A stretch of DNA of 64,000 bases from Halicephalobus mephisto (lineage: Eukaryota > Nematoda > Chromadorea > Rhabditida > Panagrolaimidae), in NCBI GenBank assembly GCA_009193035.1, contig SWDT01000149.1, forward strand, positions 1 through 64,000, written 5' to 3'. Position numbers and translations under genes: made by a program. The notes beneath the pieces are model-generated. The model saw nothing but the letters and a program-made list of their open reading frames with translations, did no database searches and was not told the origin of the DNA. How positions within the stretch are numbered: position 1 is the first letter of the stretch; each line of letters starts with the position of its first letter. This document shows positions 32,691 to 45,000 of this stretch, piece after piece.

Positions 32691-33771
32691 ATCTGCTTAC
32701 TGTTCAGAATAACTTTGAAGTCCTTGGTGTAAAAACATTAGAAGTTATTCTGATAAGATAAGACCTTGTTATTTTTACTCAAGCACAAAATTGTGCATAT
32801 ATAGTGAATATTGAAATAAAGCTGAAAAACATGATCGAAATAATCAAACGTGGAATGCGGAAAGATATTTAAAAACACGAAGCGGAAACAGGATTGTTAT
32901 CACTTGGAAATTCAGCAACAGCTTATTTCGAGAGTTGTACAATATATAACAGTAGCAATTGATATATGGAATTTTGCGTGTAAATCAAAGAAAATTATTA
33001 AAAACAAAACTGGTAATACGTTACCAGGAAAGTTTTTGCAGATCTTTCTTATGTCAAATAATCAATAAAAATCCCACATGATTTTAGTGTTATTTGTTCT
33101 TTTCTCTGCGGAAGATTATCAGTCTTCCTTATTGCCATAGAAGTCCAAAAACAATAAATAAAGATTATCAGTGAAAACAAAACTGGTAAATATATTATCA
33201 AGAGTTTTTACCTGATGTTGTATTAACTGTCCAGAATATGGTCTGGAACAGTTTTTATCGATTCCTATTGGAGGATTGCCAGGCTTTTTTATTGCCATTG
33301 AAATTGAAATCATACAAAGAAAGATTGTCTAGCGAGAATAAAACTGACAAGTATACTACCAAGAGGATTTATAAAGTGCGCGCTGTGCCAATTGGTCGGG
33401 ACGAACGCCTCGTGATTTTTGGTTTTGTCTGTTCTGCCGCGCAAAGGTTATCAAACTTCCTTATTAGCATAATCATCCCCAACTTTGAATTCCATCGTGT
33501 TTACTATTATGGTTTTACATTTCCACGTGATATATATGTAATAACGTTTTTAAAATTAATTTAATATATAAAACGCGTTTTTTAGATATAGGAATTTTTT
33601 TATTCCGCCATTTTTTACACTGCATTTTTATTTTGAGCAATGGTAATTGTCCCAAGACTGGCAGATAGATAGAACAGTGATTTTGGTATGTTCTCTTCCA
33701 GATTGAAACGTTTATCAGCAGACGCCGGTTGCCTATTTAATTGTAGCTTTCCTTTTTTCAGATTTTGAAAA

Positions 33772-36700
33772 ATGCCCGAAACTGCGTTGAAAACATGGTT
33801 CCACGAAAGACGACACATTGAAAAGATCGAAGGAGAGGTGGAAAATTGTATCAACGAGAAAGAAGAATGGTAAGCAATGTAGTTAATGAATGTAGTTGAA
33901 TTTTGTTAATTCTAGGAGGAAAATCAAAGATAGAATGAAAACGATATCAGTGGCCTTAGTCTTGTGCTTGAATGTCGGTGTTGATCCTCCTGATGTCATT
34001 AAACCACTAATATGTGCGAGGAGAGAAGCCTGGGTGGATCCGGCTCTGATGAATCCACTGAAGGTCCCTCAGAAGGTCGCTCAGATGCTCCAGAAGAGTT
34101 ACGAAAGACTCCAGCCACGAGCCAGATACAAGGCTGCTATCGATCCGACGATCGATTACTTGAAGAAGCTTTGCAGTGGCCTCAGAAGATCCGCGAAGGA
34201 AGAACGGGTATTATTCCACTATAACGGACACGGCGTTCCTCGGCCGACAGAAAACGGAGAAATCTGGGTCTTTAATAAGCAAATAACACAGGTTTGGTGT
34301 TTAAAAAATAATAAATTGGGAAATCTCAATATTTTCAGTACATTCCACTTTCATTGTACGATCTCCAGAGCTACATGGAGACTCCCTCTGTCTATGTCTG
34401 GGATACTCATAATGCGGGTCTTATCATCAAGAAATTCCTCGAATTCTCCAAAGTCCGAAATACAGAAAAATTCGACAACAGCAAAGTCCGGTCAGATGAA
34501 AATATAAAATTGCCGAATTTTTCGGAATGCATTCATATGGCTGCTTGTGAAGAAGACGAACTTTTGCCAACAGACCCCAATCTTCCGGCAGATTTATTCA
34601 CAAGTTGTCTAACTACTCCTATTCAAACCTCAATGCTATGGTATGTTTTGAAAACAAATACGAAAGACAGATATCCTCTTCAAATGATTGAAGCATTACC
34701 GGGTAACTTGACTGACAGAAAATCAGTCTTAGGTGAACTCAATTGGATTTTCACAGCGATTACGGATACGATAGCATGGGATCGACTATCTCCTGATTTA
34801 TTCCAGAAGTTATTCAGACAGGATTTGCTAGTGGCATCTTTGTTTAGAAGTTTCCTATTAGCAGAGAAGATTATGCGGGATCATGGATGCAAAGTAACAT
34901 CTCATCCGAAACTTACACCTGTATACGATCATCCACTTTGGGATTATTGGGAGTATGCTATTGAACTTTGTCTTATTCATCTGTATAACAAAGAACATGC
35001 TTCACCACTTACGCTTCATCTTTCTCAAGTTAACTGTTTCACGAACACGACAACGACGTTTCATTCTCTTCTGGTGGAGTTTGAAGGACCATTGATGACA
35101 GATGATAATGTTTTTAATGCTTTTTTTATTGAACAATTACAAGCATTTGATATATGGCTAAGATTTGATATAGCGAAGGAATCTCCACCAGATCAATTGC
35201 CAGTCGTTCTTCAAGTTTTATTATCTCAAGTTCATAGAGTAAAAGCTCTAGAATTATTGGCGAAATTTTTAGATATTGGAGCATGGGCAGTTAAAGAAGC
35301 ATTATTTGTTGGAGTTTTTCCATATGTTCTTAAACTTCTTCAATCAGGAACAAGAGAATTGAGACCATCATTGACATTTATTTGGGCTAAAATTTTGATT
35401 GTTGATGCAAAGTGCAGTGAGGATCTTCTTTGTGATGAGAATTATTTGTACTTTATCGATATTATCAAAGATAAGACTGTATTGCCGAGATTTAAGATAA
35501 TACCTGTTTTTGTTCTTTGTACTCTTATGAAACATCATCTTAAGTAAGTTTTAATTTTTGAATTATTTTTAAAATAATATATTTTTAGATTGGCACAAAG
35601 AAAATTTTTTACAGCTGATTTATTAGAAACAGCTGTTGAATTAATTTCTCAACCAGAAGTAACGACATGTAAAATGTTATGTGTATGGCTTCTTATTTGT
35701 CTTGGTAAATTGTGGAATAATTATGAAGAAGCAAGATGGAGAGCAGTTAGAAATATTGGTTATGATACAGTTGTACAATATTTGACAGATGATGTACCTG
35801 AAGTTCGGGCAGCGGCCGTCTATGCTTTAGGTCAGCTGATGAGCAATCGCTCTTTGAATAACGACCATGCAATGACGGTGCGTTTGAATTATATGAAAGA
35901 TTTGGGTTTGTTTTTTAATGTTAATTAGGGATAATTTTAGATCAACTCAGACATTATCGACAAAATTGTAGCAAGTTGTGCATGGGATGGTTCTGTATTA
36001 GTGAGATTAGAATTGGCAGTTGCTATTCAGTGGTATATATTGGATCATGAAAGAACTTTTGCTGAATTATGTATTGAATTAGACAAAAGATTGAATTACG
36101 AAACTCAAAAATCACATGATTCTATTACTTCTTTGAATGGGTCGACTATTTTTAATAGTCCTGTATGTATACCAAATGGAAGAAGAACGATATCGACATG
36201 TTCTCAATATTCTGATTATAATGGAACTCAGAATTTAGATGCTACTAGTAATGGGAAAGAACAAATAAGAGATCATTTATATAAACAATGGAAAATATTA
36301 GAAGCAAAACTTTTTAGTAGTCCATATGAAAGAGTATGGATTGTTGTTTTGAGACTTTATTTCGATCCGATGAAACAAGTAAGAGATCTCGCTACGAAGT
36401 TGGTCAAACATGTTGTTGATAAAGCTGAAAAGATTACTAAAAGTTTGGTAAATGATTTGCCAAGAGCAACATTTAGAATTGGATCTCCAGATAATGTAGA
36501 ATTAATAGAAAAACCAAAAAGAAAATTACCGATGAATGAAGGAATGAAAACATCACCATCAAATGCTGATCTTAATAAGATGAATAATCCTGAGACTTCT
36601 TCAACAACATTATTTGAAAAAAGAATGGTAAAAATTTTATTGATTATAAAAATAATTTTATTTTTTTAGATTCATGGTCCGAGATCATCGGAATCGAAAC

Positions 36701-38211
36701 GTACAAAATCTACAACGGAAAATTTAAATGATTTACAGCCAATTTTAAATACACAATTTGTTGAATGGTCAGGAAAAATTTTTAACAAAAGGATATATAG
36801 AACGTTGTATGAAGAAGGTGAAAGTGATTCTCGTGATTGGATGGTTGATGGACAAACTTGTTTTACGAGATTGATTCCGTCGGATTGGGCTCTTCATACG
36901 GCGGAAGGGTTAGAACAACATGCTAAAGCTGATGTTGAGAAAATAAGAAGTAACAAAGCAAATTTTCAATCGACTCCTTTGGCTTTTCCATTTCATCATA
37001 ATAGAAGGATATACTGTATTGAATGGTCGTATCTTCGTCCTTATGTCTATCTATGTGATGGAAGAAATGTCTATGCATATAATACTCAAAATAGATCAAA
37101 ACAATGTGAACCAAGTTTTCAAATAACTGTGAATGATGATCCTTTATTTGAAGATCCGTTGACGGATGTACTTTTAGTGAATGAACAAAATCATGAATTG
37201 ATGATTATGGGAACTAGAGATGGATTGATTTCTGTTTGGGATCCGAAATTTAATGTTCATGGACATCATGTAGAAGGTAATCCAAAAATGTTGACATCTA
37301 ATTTTATTTTTAATGATCAAACAAGAGTATTTATGAATCAACCAACAAATGGAAAGAAAACATCGAAAATGAATGCGAATGCAGATATAAGAAGTAATCA
37401 TACACTTTATCAGTGAGTTTTTTTTGTCAAGGAATGAATTTTAAAAATGTTTTTAGATGGGACCAAAGTAGTGGTCATTTACTTTGTGGAGGTAATGTTA
37501 GAATAGCAAGGATATGGGATGCATGGGCAGAAAAGAAAAAAATAGATTTTGAATTACCTCAAAAAAATGGAATAACGTCATCTCTTTGTGCAGATTCGAA
37601 ACAAGAACTTGTTGCTGTTGGATTTGATACAGGAGCTTTGAATGTTTTTGATGTAAGATTAGATTCGCCAGTGATGTCAATACCTTCTGGAGCAAGATCG
37701 AGGATTGTTGGAACTTCTTTCCTTGGGGATTCTTCCTTGTTAACTGTTGGTTATCATAACGGGATAGTTAAAGTGTATGATCCGAGACAGTTTGAAGAAC
37801 CTCTTCAGGAAATTGACTTTGCTTTTCAACATATTGAAATTCCGAAAGTTACATCTTCCCCGTTAATGCTTTTTAGTGGAAACAATAATATTCAACCAAG
37901 GAAGTTGACATTTGAATTGAAAATGCATAAAATGGTCGCTCAGAAATCTAATAATGTGAGTTTTTTAAAAATAATTAGTTTTAATTTTGTTGATTTAGAT
38001 CATTGGATGTGCATTAAATGATGGAACAGTTAGATTATTTGATGTTAGTGGAAGTGAACATAAATCGTTTGGCCATATTTATTATCCGAATTTGACAGTG
38101 CCGTCTTTCCAATCAAACTTGAATGCTATCAAATTTCACTCTAGAAGAGGACAACTTGCAGTTGTGACGTCAGAAAATGTTTTTGGATTGTATTCTGTAA
38201 CAGGGTCATGA
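33772..38211 (+). CDS. daf-15: Raptor, TORC1 scaffold subunit (DAF-15 orthologue)
   Basis: Recruits substrates to TOR kinase at the lysosome in TORC1. Eight phase-consistent exons, 33772-33869, 33916-34291, 34339-35543, 35589-35877, 35941-36627, 36670-37412, 37457-37955 and 37999-38211, give 1,369 residues, close to vertebrate Raptor. The N-terminal caspase-like RNC domain is nearly textbook (DRMKTISVALVLCLNVGVDP, RVLFHYNGHGVPRPTENGE, ADLFTSCLTTPI, GELNWIFTAITDTIAWDRL, KLFRQDLLVASLFRSFLLAE). Armadillo/HEAT repeats follow (about 480-700). A polar linker leads to seven-blade WD40-like repeats (about 930-1369, for example LICVWDP-type and VFDVRLD segments). In the caspase-like fold the His is present (YNGHGV) but the Cys position reads VWDTHNAG, Thr instead of Cys. 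The stop is 245 bp from the ERAL1 start on the same strand, so they may share a transcript. Confidence 0.96.
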
Positions 38212-38456
38212 CATTTTTTGTATATATAGTAGGTTAGTAGATAGGTTGTCTTGAGTTATACAAGATTGTTTTTTTGAAATCTTTGTTCTTCACTGCCATA
38301 TTTTATAGAGGCTGTTATCAGACTTCTATTTCGAAATTTATTGATCAAATTTTCCTGAAAATGTACAGAAAATTTAATGAAAACAATATATATTGGATTA
38401 TCTGTTTGTTTCAGTTTATATTTTATTATTAATAATTAAATAATTATGGAATTTAG

Positions 38457-40108
38457 ATGAATGTGTTACGATCCCAAAATTATCAGTTTTTAATTTTTGT
38501 CAGAGGAATTAGAAGTGGAATTAAATTAAAACCAGAAACAGTACCGTTGAAAAAAGCATTGAAAATTGCAGTTATAGGATCTCCTAATGTTGGAAAATCT
38601 GCTATTACAAATGCGATTATTAAAGCAGATTTGTGTGCTGTAAGTAAAAGAATGGATACAACGAGATTTGTGAGTTTTTTAAATTATAAAAAAGTGTAAT
38701 TTTTGGTCTCGTAATAATTGTGAAATCACAAATTTAACACAATTATATTTTCATAAATATTCGACATTTGTGACGAAAATTAAAAAGTAATAATGATGAT
38801 TTTGACTTTTTACTAAATTAAAAATTACGTTTTTGTATGTAGGGATTTTGAATAGTGTTTATTTCTGAAATCAGGGCTTTCTAGTCACTATTCAAAATTT
38901 ACTGGAGCTTTCAAAATCACTGTCCAAAAACAGCTCCAATATGCACAAAAAACACAATTTTTAGCTTCGTAACAACTGTGACTAAAATGTAACATAATTT
39001 TCTTATTTGTAACGGAAATTACAAGTAATAATGATGATTTTCGTTTGTTTCTGAATCAAAAGTTGTTTCTTTTTGTATGTGATAAGTTATGTTTTTAAAT
39101 TTTAGAATACTATAACTGCAATTACGGAAAATAGTTGTCAATTAGTTGTTGTGGATTCTCCTGGTCTTGTTGGAATTCAACATGCAAGGAACGTTGCTAG
39201 AGCTCATAATGAATCGGCTTTATTGACAGATCCAGAAAAAGCAATAGAAAAAGCAGATCATATTTTGGTTGTTCATGATGCTACTTTGCCGGGAAAGTAT
39301 ATACATCATCGAGTACTGCATCTTCTTCATAGATTTAATCATTTGTCTAGTTCTTTGATTATTAATAAAACGGACTTGATCGCGAGACAAGCAGATTTAC
39401 TGGAATTGGCAAATGTGCTTACTTGTGGAAAAGTCGATGGACAAGAAATTGGAACTAAAACTGTCAAAATGGGAAAATTAGGCCAAGTTCAGAAGGAAAT
39501 GAAGCTCCATTCTGGATTAGAGAACAAAAGTGAAAAAATTCAACAAACTTATCAGTAAGTTTTGTAAATTTTATATGAAAATTAATTTTTAATTTTTTAG
39601 TAAGTTAATGCAGAAACCGATTTATAAGTGCAGTTGGGGAGAAACTCAAAGGGTGTTTGCAGATGAATATGGATGGCCTAACTTTGATAAGATTTTTTTT
39701 GCTTCGGCGGTAACTGGAAGAGGAATTGATGAGTTGCGGAATCATCTTCGATCTCTTTCTGTTCCGACAGAGGAATTCTACATGGATGAATCAGAAATGA
39801 CGAAGAAGAAACCGAGACAGATTTGTGCAGAACATGTTAGATCGGAAATTTTGAATGTTGTTCCAACAGATATTGCTTACAATCTTAGAGTCAATGTGAT
39901 TGAATGGAGTTTGGAAGAAAGAGAAGATGATATTCCGCTTCTGAAAATTGTTGTTGATGTTAATTGCGATGAGAGGAGATGGGCAGATATTCTTTTTCAA
40001 GCAATCCCAGAGATTGAAGCTAGGACAAAGGAACACATGAGGAATGTATTTCTGGCTGATCCGGAGATTAGAATTAGATCCAAATTTAGAAAACAGGTTA
40101 TTGGATAG
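38457..40108 (+). CDS. ERAL1: Era-like GTPase 1, mitochondrial small-subunit rRNA chaperone
   Basis: Mitochondrial GTPase that binds the small-subunit rRNA and aids 28S assembly. Exons 38457-38669, 39106-39554 and 39601-40108 give 389 residues. A basic, acid-free start (MNVLRSQNYQFLIFVRGIRSG) looks like a transit peptide. GTPase motifs are G1 GSPNVGKS, G2 around MDTTRFNTITAI, G3 VDSPG, G4 NKTD and G5 ASAVTGRG. A C-terminal KH-type region contains RSEILNVVPTDIAYNLRVNV and LKIVVDVNCDERRW. The 436-nt first intron is mostly a dispersed repeat copy, and the acceptor of intron 2 is followed directly by TAAG. The insert between G4 and G5 (KVDGQEIGTKTVKMG...) is longer than in bacterial Era, as is usual in animals. 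Confidence 0.94.
38700..39080. mobile_element. Dispersed repeat family B inside ERAL1 intron 1
   Basis: Same modules and order as the copy at 13130-13490: ATATTCGACATTTGTGACGAAAA, then GGGCTTTCTAGTCACTATTC and ACTGTCCAAAAACAGCTCCAA, then TGTGACTAAAATGTAACATAAT. It fills most of the intron without disturbing the splice sites. Confidence 0.7.
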
Positions 40109-42619
40109 GTTGTTGATTTTTTGTTGTTAAAATAAATTTTTTGATTAAAAACAGAAAACTATTATTCTAATTATCCTAATTCCTCGATTCAACGGCAGAG
40201 AAAGATGTTTAATTATTTTTTTAACTGCAATTTCTGCACTACTTTTTTGTTGAAACTAAAGTGGGTGTTTCAGTTAAGAAATCATAAAACTTTAAGGGGA
40301 GTAATAAAGTTGGGGTAACTTTTCGAGATACTGTCAGTAAAAACTTTAATCTTTATGAGATTCCTAAGGGTTGATAAGATATAATTCGAATAAGCTCTTG
40401 TGGTCTTTAGCAATTAAGGGATTCGTCGGTTTTAGTTTCTATTATGATAGAAAACAGAAGTATATTAACAATCTTTTTTGGCATAATAAAACACCGATAT
40501 AATTTATGTATTTCTTGTTACAAAAGACAACCGAAAGTCTTACTCATACCCTACAGTATTCCATGTTTGCTGATATTCAGGCTATCTCTTCAGGTCTTAT
40601 CTTTCTAGTCTAGTTTTCTGTCTTAACACTTTCCCTCCATGTAATAGATATCCAAAATTTTTATCCTCTATTGAGATTTTTCATACGACAACTCTCAAGC
40701 TGCGTTTTTTATTGTGAACATTTTGGATGATAACAGTAATTGCGTTCCTGACTTTTGTTAGTATTCTCTATATCCGAAATCGGAAGCATCTATTTGTATA
40801 AACTATCAAAAAACGAAATAGGTTCAATTTGAGGATTTTCTTAATGTATAATTTTGGATTGTGGATACGCTTCAAAATCCTTCAGAATTATTAGTATATT
40901 TTCAGTTTTTAGCGTTGGCTTGTTTGAAAATAAATTGAAAAAATTGAAAAAAATACATGTTTACATATCAACTTAGATATTGTTGTTTTCAATGAACATT
41001 TTCGACAGCTTTTTTCAAATGTCATGGGGAGAGTCTAAATGATACTGATAATAATTTCCATGTGCATCATTATTTAAAATTATGATGTATTGTGACTTTC
41101 GATTTAATGACCGTGTTGATAATTATGCATTTCATTTTGCACTTTTTTCTCTGTATTCAGATAATTTTTCAATAATGACGATAAACAACGAAAAAAAGTT
41201 ATAATTGTGAAACTGGTACGAATCGGAATTCAGAAGACAACAAACTACCGTAATACCTGAAGTACAAAGAGTTAACTCAAAAGTGTCTTATCAATGATTA
41301 TATTAATGAAGTTTTTGAGGTTAGTAATCACTATAATTACGACCAATGTATGAAGTGCCAGGAAATGGACTTCATTTTTATTAATAAAGAATCTGCTATG
41401 TCTTTTGTTACGTGTTGGATCGTGCATCATCTATTTGAGTGGGAGTCCGCACAGCGTTGATGCTGAAAGGAAATATCCTGAGGACTAACGAAAGACTTAC
41501 TATTGTGCGCTGGTGAGAAATTAAGTATTGCGCAATAGTTCATCAGAGTTGCGTTGTATATCCCGCCTCCGATTTAATAAACCAATTTTGTATCTCTTTC
41601 TCATCTATATGTGGACCAAAAGCCCCTATCTACAATCTGACATTAAGACCAGGCACAAAGATAATAGGGCAATATTAATAACATAAGTGCAACACCTAAG
41701 GATCCTTGGTTAACATATTTTCTCTTTTTATACTTCTCAGTAAAGAGAGAAAATTGACTAATTTTGAGTATTCTGAATATCTCCGGTCGTGGATACGAAC
41801 GTCCACAATAGAATCAGATGAGTTTTGTACCTTAATTCAATTTCCAATTCCAGATAGTTTCTGTTGAAATTCGGAAGTCCAAGAATATAAGGACTAGCAT
41901 ACTCCAGAGAAGTGTTATTTTTAAGATCTAACAACTCGTAGCAGGATATAAAAGAAGATCCTGAAACCCCCAGTTGGACCTGAGATACTTTCCTACTTAT
42001 CGTTATTTGTATTTCTTATAACTTTACTCTAAGTGCTGTCAATAAAACATTATCCCATTGAGTGTACTTTTCTCCTCAACAACCTAATAGCTTCCATAAA
42101 CATTGGTACAATTTTCAATGTTCTCACACATCATTGCCTAAATGATGACTTATAATGAAGTTTGAAAAGGTAATGCGCTACGATTTTAACTTAAAAAATA
42201 CATATGAAAGATATTTGAATCACGTCCTTGGTAAAACACAGAAATTCCGATCCAGAAGAAAATTTAACAAGTTTTTATAATTCTTCTGTGTGAAAGTCCG
42301 TATAATGGACATTCAGAGACGAAAGGTTATCGAAATATAAGTCGGAAAATTAAAAATATACAACTTTAAAGTCATCGATACAATTTACTTTACTTTTGTT
42401 CCTATTTCGCACAAAATCAGAGGTTACAACAATATAAACAACAAAATTTATTAATCGTAGTTGTCTCCTTTGATCCATCTCCATACAATTTAACAAGCGT
42501 ATTTTGAAAAATCGCAGAGTCTAAAAACTTTTCATATACTAAATCAAACTAGAAAGCAATATATTGGTACTCAAAAACAAACCAACTATCTTTCTATTAG
42601 AAAAATCAAAACTATGCAA

Positions 42620-42880
42620 AATACAAGAATTAATCAGCATCCAATGCTAACACCTCAATTGGATGTCCATGAAGAAGTTGGTTACTTTGTTCTCAATTTC
42701 AAAAAGGTATTACTTCATATTATAAGTTCCATGAAGAACAGAATTTTCCAAGATTATTAAATGTGACAAAAACTGAAGGTTATGGTGAGGATTCAGCTGA
42801 TATTAATTTTTTCTTTAGTGATATTGAAAATTCCCGGAACGCTAGCAATGCTAGTGTACTTTCAAGTTTTCGAAAAATAT
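42620..42880 (+). pseudogene. Possible orphan coding remnant
   Basis: From about 42710 to 42880 a frame reads YYKFHEEQNFPRLLNVTKTE then GYGEDSADINFFFSDIENSR and ends FRKI-stop. A different frame just upstream reads MQNTRINQHPMLTPQLDVHE. Joining them needs a frameshift near 42710. The composition looks coding, but no family is recognised and no intron fits. Confidence 0.2.
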
Positions 42881-42885
42881 GACTA

Positions 42886-42985
42886 CAATCGACTCTCGAT
42901 TTAACATTACTTGATTTAATGTAACTCTCGATTTAACGTAAGTTTTGTCCGGTTCCTTGGATTACGTTATTTCGAAAGTCGACTG
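42886..42985. mobile_element. 100-bp TA-flanked MITE, CA(A/G)TCGACTYTCGA ends
   Basis: Left end CAATCGACTCTCGATTTAAC, right end TTTCGAAAGTCGACTG, with TA on both sides (42884-42885 and 42986-42987). An internal repeat of CTCGATTTAACGTAA is present. Ends are similar in style to the CAGTGAAACCTCG and CAGTAGAACTTGG families. Confidence 0.7.
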
Positions 42986-44084
42986 TATGTGCAATCGGCA
43001 GTGAAAATATGCCCTTTCGTCATATTAGATAATCTTCGTGATTTATTTTTTAAATGCTTATGGGGTACTTTGGTATTGTAAGGAGTTTTCATTTCCATAT
43101 GTTCCCAGGAAAATTCAGACGATTCTGAAATATTTTTACGATTGTTTAGAATGTTAGAAACAACAAAAACGATGTTCAAAATATTATGAAAATGATTCAT
43201 TTTTCCGATAACAAAAGAAAACGAAATTTCGACAACTTCGAGAATACAATTCGGAAATCGTGAGTAACAAAATTCAGCCAAGTCTAGTTATAGGTTTCTT
43301 TTTGAAAAACAAATTTGATAAAAAATAATGTTTTTGTTGCCCTCTCCAATTTTCGGAATGCCAGTCTCTGAAACAACTTATATATCGTCTTGAAGGTTTC
43401 AAAAATGTATTTAGAATCTCCTATCGATCTTTGCGAAATGCTTTTCTGAAGCGCATAAATAAAAAAGTATAAAATTTCGAAGATAAATAGTAGACAAAAG
43501 TATAGAAACATTCTAGTATTTAGATTGTTTTTAATTCTGTTAATTTTCTGTTGTAATTTCATCAATTGGAATATTTTTGTCGCGAAATGTGAGTTTGAAG
43601 CTCACCATAGTTAATTAATCTTTTGAAAAATGTTTTATGTATCGAAATTTTGTAATTTTCGGAAAATATTTCGTTTTAATAATTATTTTGAAGAAAACAG
43701 AGCAGATTCTGAATCATTATCTTAAAATAGCGTATATTTCGTTTCAAAAAGTTGATTTAAGTAAAACTTGTCCATATGAAGCTCAGTATTCTTTAATTAC
43801 TTGTAATAAGCACTTGGACATCAGATTTTTTCATATATTTTGTATTACTAATCACTTCTACCTTAACAAAAGGTGTCGACACAGTCGAAGATGGCAGTAG
43901 TGAAGAACGGCAGATGAATCATCAATACAAAAGAGACAAGCGATCTTCTACACTTCACTATTAATGTGCCTGATTCGCGTTTTGTGTTTACTGTAATTAT
44001 ATAATGCTTTAAGTAATCGTAATATACTATGTATTATATATTATATCTTGCTTTGCCGCGACTGTTATAATTACCACTTTCTTT

Positions 44085-44106
44085 GGTTCAATTACCCAAG
44101 TTTGAG
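44085..44106 (+). other. SL1-like 22-mer in the 5' leader of the membrane-protein gene
   Basis: It matches the nematode SL1 leader at 21 of 22 positions (T to C at position 5; ends CCCAAGTTTGAG). It lies 68 bp upstream of the ATG at 44174 on the same strand. The next bases are GGCAATAAAG rather than a GT donor, and no Sm site follows, so it is not an SL RNA gene. Confidence 0.7.
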
Positions 44107-44173
44107 GGCAATAAAGAGACCGATACAAATCAGTAGTAAGAAGGATTACTACGTTTAGGAGAAATATCCTGGG

Positions 44174-45000
44174 ATGGACGTTCGGAAATGGTCGCTATTT
44201 ATCCTCTTTCTGCTCTCGTTGTGTCTTCAGATTTCCTCTCTTGAACTGAACACAACTGCGGTTAATGTTTACTATCCTGGATCAGACGGCATTCTTATCA
44301 AAGCTGTCCCAAGTGCCGATTCTCAGTTGGCTGAAAACACGTAAGTACATTCGAGACTTCAGTTTTATCTGGAATTACAAGCAAGTTTCAGATTTACTTT
44401 TTGTTACGGAGCAGTAAGCAACAATGATGAATGGAACTACTGTAATAAAGGTTATTGTGGTGTCCGAATATACATGGTTGGCAAAAAAGCTGAAGTTCGT
44501 TTCGGTGATGACCCTTTTATCACCAACAGTACCGAAGTTTTCCTCCAACTGACTGAAAACAGTATTGTTCTCAAAAATCCTAAAAAAGGCGACATCAGAA
44601 AAGCTATTGACTGTTTACCGAACATTAAAAAAGATGCCAACGGTGATGAATACGTTACCGTATACTTGGCCAACGACACAGGCACTGCTGAAGTGGTTGG
44701 CTTTTGATTTTCTAATTATTTATTTTTGTTTATTTACAGATCAATGGCGTTTTATGTACTTCAGGAGAAATTCCGACCGATTTCAACAACTCTCCTAACC
44801 CTGTTGTCGGATGGAAGATTAGTTTGCTTTTCGTTCTCGGTGCTATTATTTTTGTAATGTAAGTATTATATACTGAATTACAATCACTGTATTTATGACA
44901 GTTTTCTTGATTGGTGAGCAATAAATGGATATTGATTTGTTTCAAGGAACTAAAATGAGAGAAATTATTTATGGCTTTTAGGGCCATTCGCAAGTATTAA
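44174..45000 (+). CDS. Small type I membrane glycoprotein, unrecognised
   Basis: Four phase-consistent exons, 44174-44340, 44392-44695, 44740-44858 and 44982-45000, give 202 residues. A signal peptide (MDVRKWSLFILFLLSLCLQ) is followed by an extracellular region of about 140 residues. That region has five cysteines (FCYGA, NYCNKGYCG, IDCLP, VLCTS) and several N-glycosylation sites (NTT, NST, NDT). A transmembrane helix (ISLLFVLGAIIFVM) leads to a five-residue basic tail (AIRKY). The donor of intron 2 (GTTGGC) is weak; if it were skipped, the protein would end at 44707 without an anchor. An SL1-like relic sits in the leader. I do not recognise the extracellular fold; the layout suggests a surface receptor or adhesion protein. 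Confidence 0.8.

Larger units (their letters stand above)
30721..33771. other. Gene-poor interval upstream of Raptor
   Basis: Contains a possible second transposase remnant (30950-31420), the foldback element at 32078-32306, the 80-bp tandem array at 32306-32690 and AT-rich filler. The Raptor promoter lies at the right end. Short open frames at 32850-33068 and 33238-33564 have no supporting features. Confidence 0.5.
40109..44084. other. Gene-poor interval
   Basis: Nearly 4 kb without a supportable gene. It holds one copy of the GATATTCAGGCTATCTCTTCAG repeat (about 40500-40640), a structured-looking stretch at 41510-41560 with an 11-bp stem (ACTATTGTGCG/GCGCAATAGT), a coding-like remnant near 42620-42880 and the MITE at 42886-42985. 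Confidence 0.55.

Noticed and set aside
41440..41520. Hammerhead-like core (CTGAGGA...CGAAAG)
   Set aside because: The invariant CTGATGA is not present and the flanking stems do not form.
44085..44180. A functional SL1 RNA gene
   Set aside because: The leader is not followed by a GT donor, and there is no Sm-site or the usual SL RNA stem downstream.
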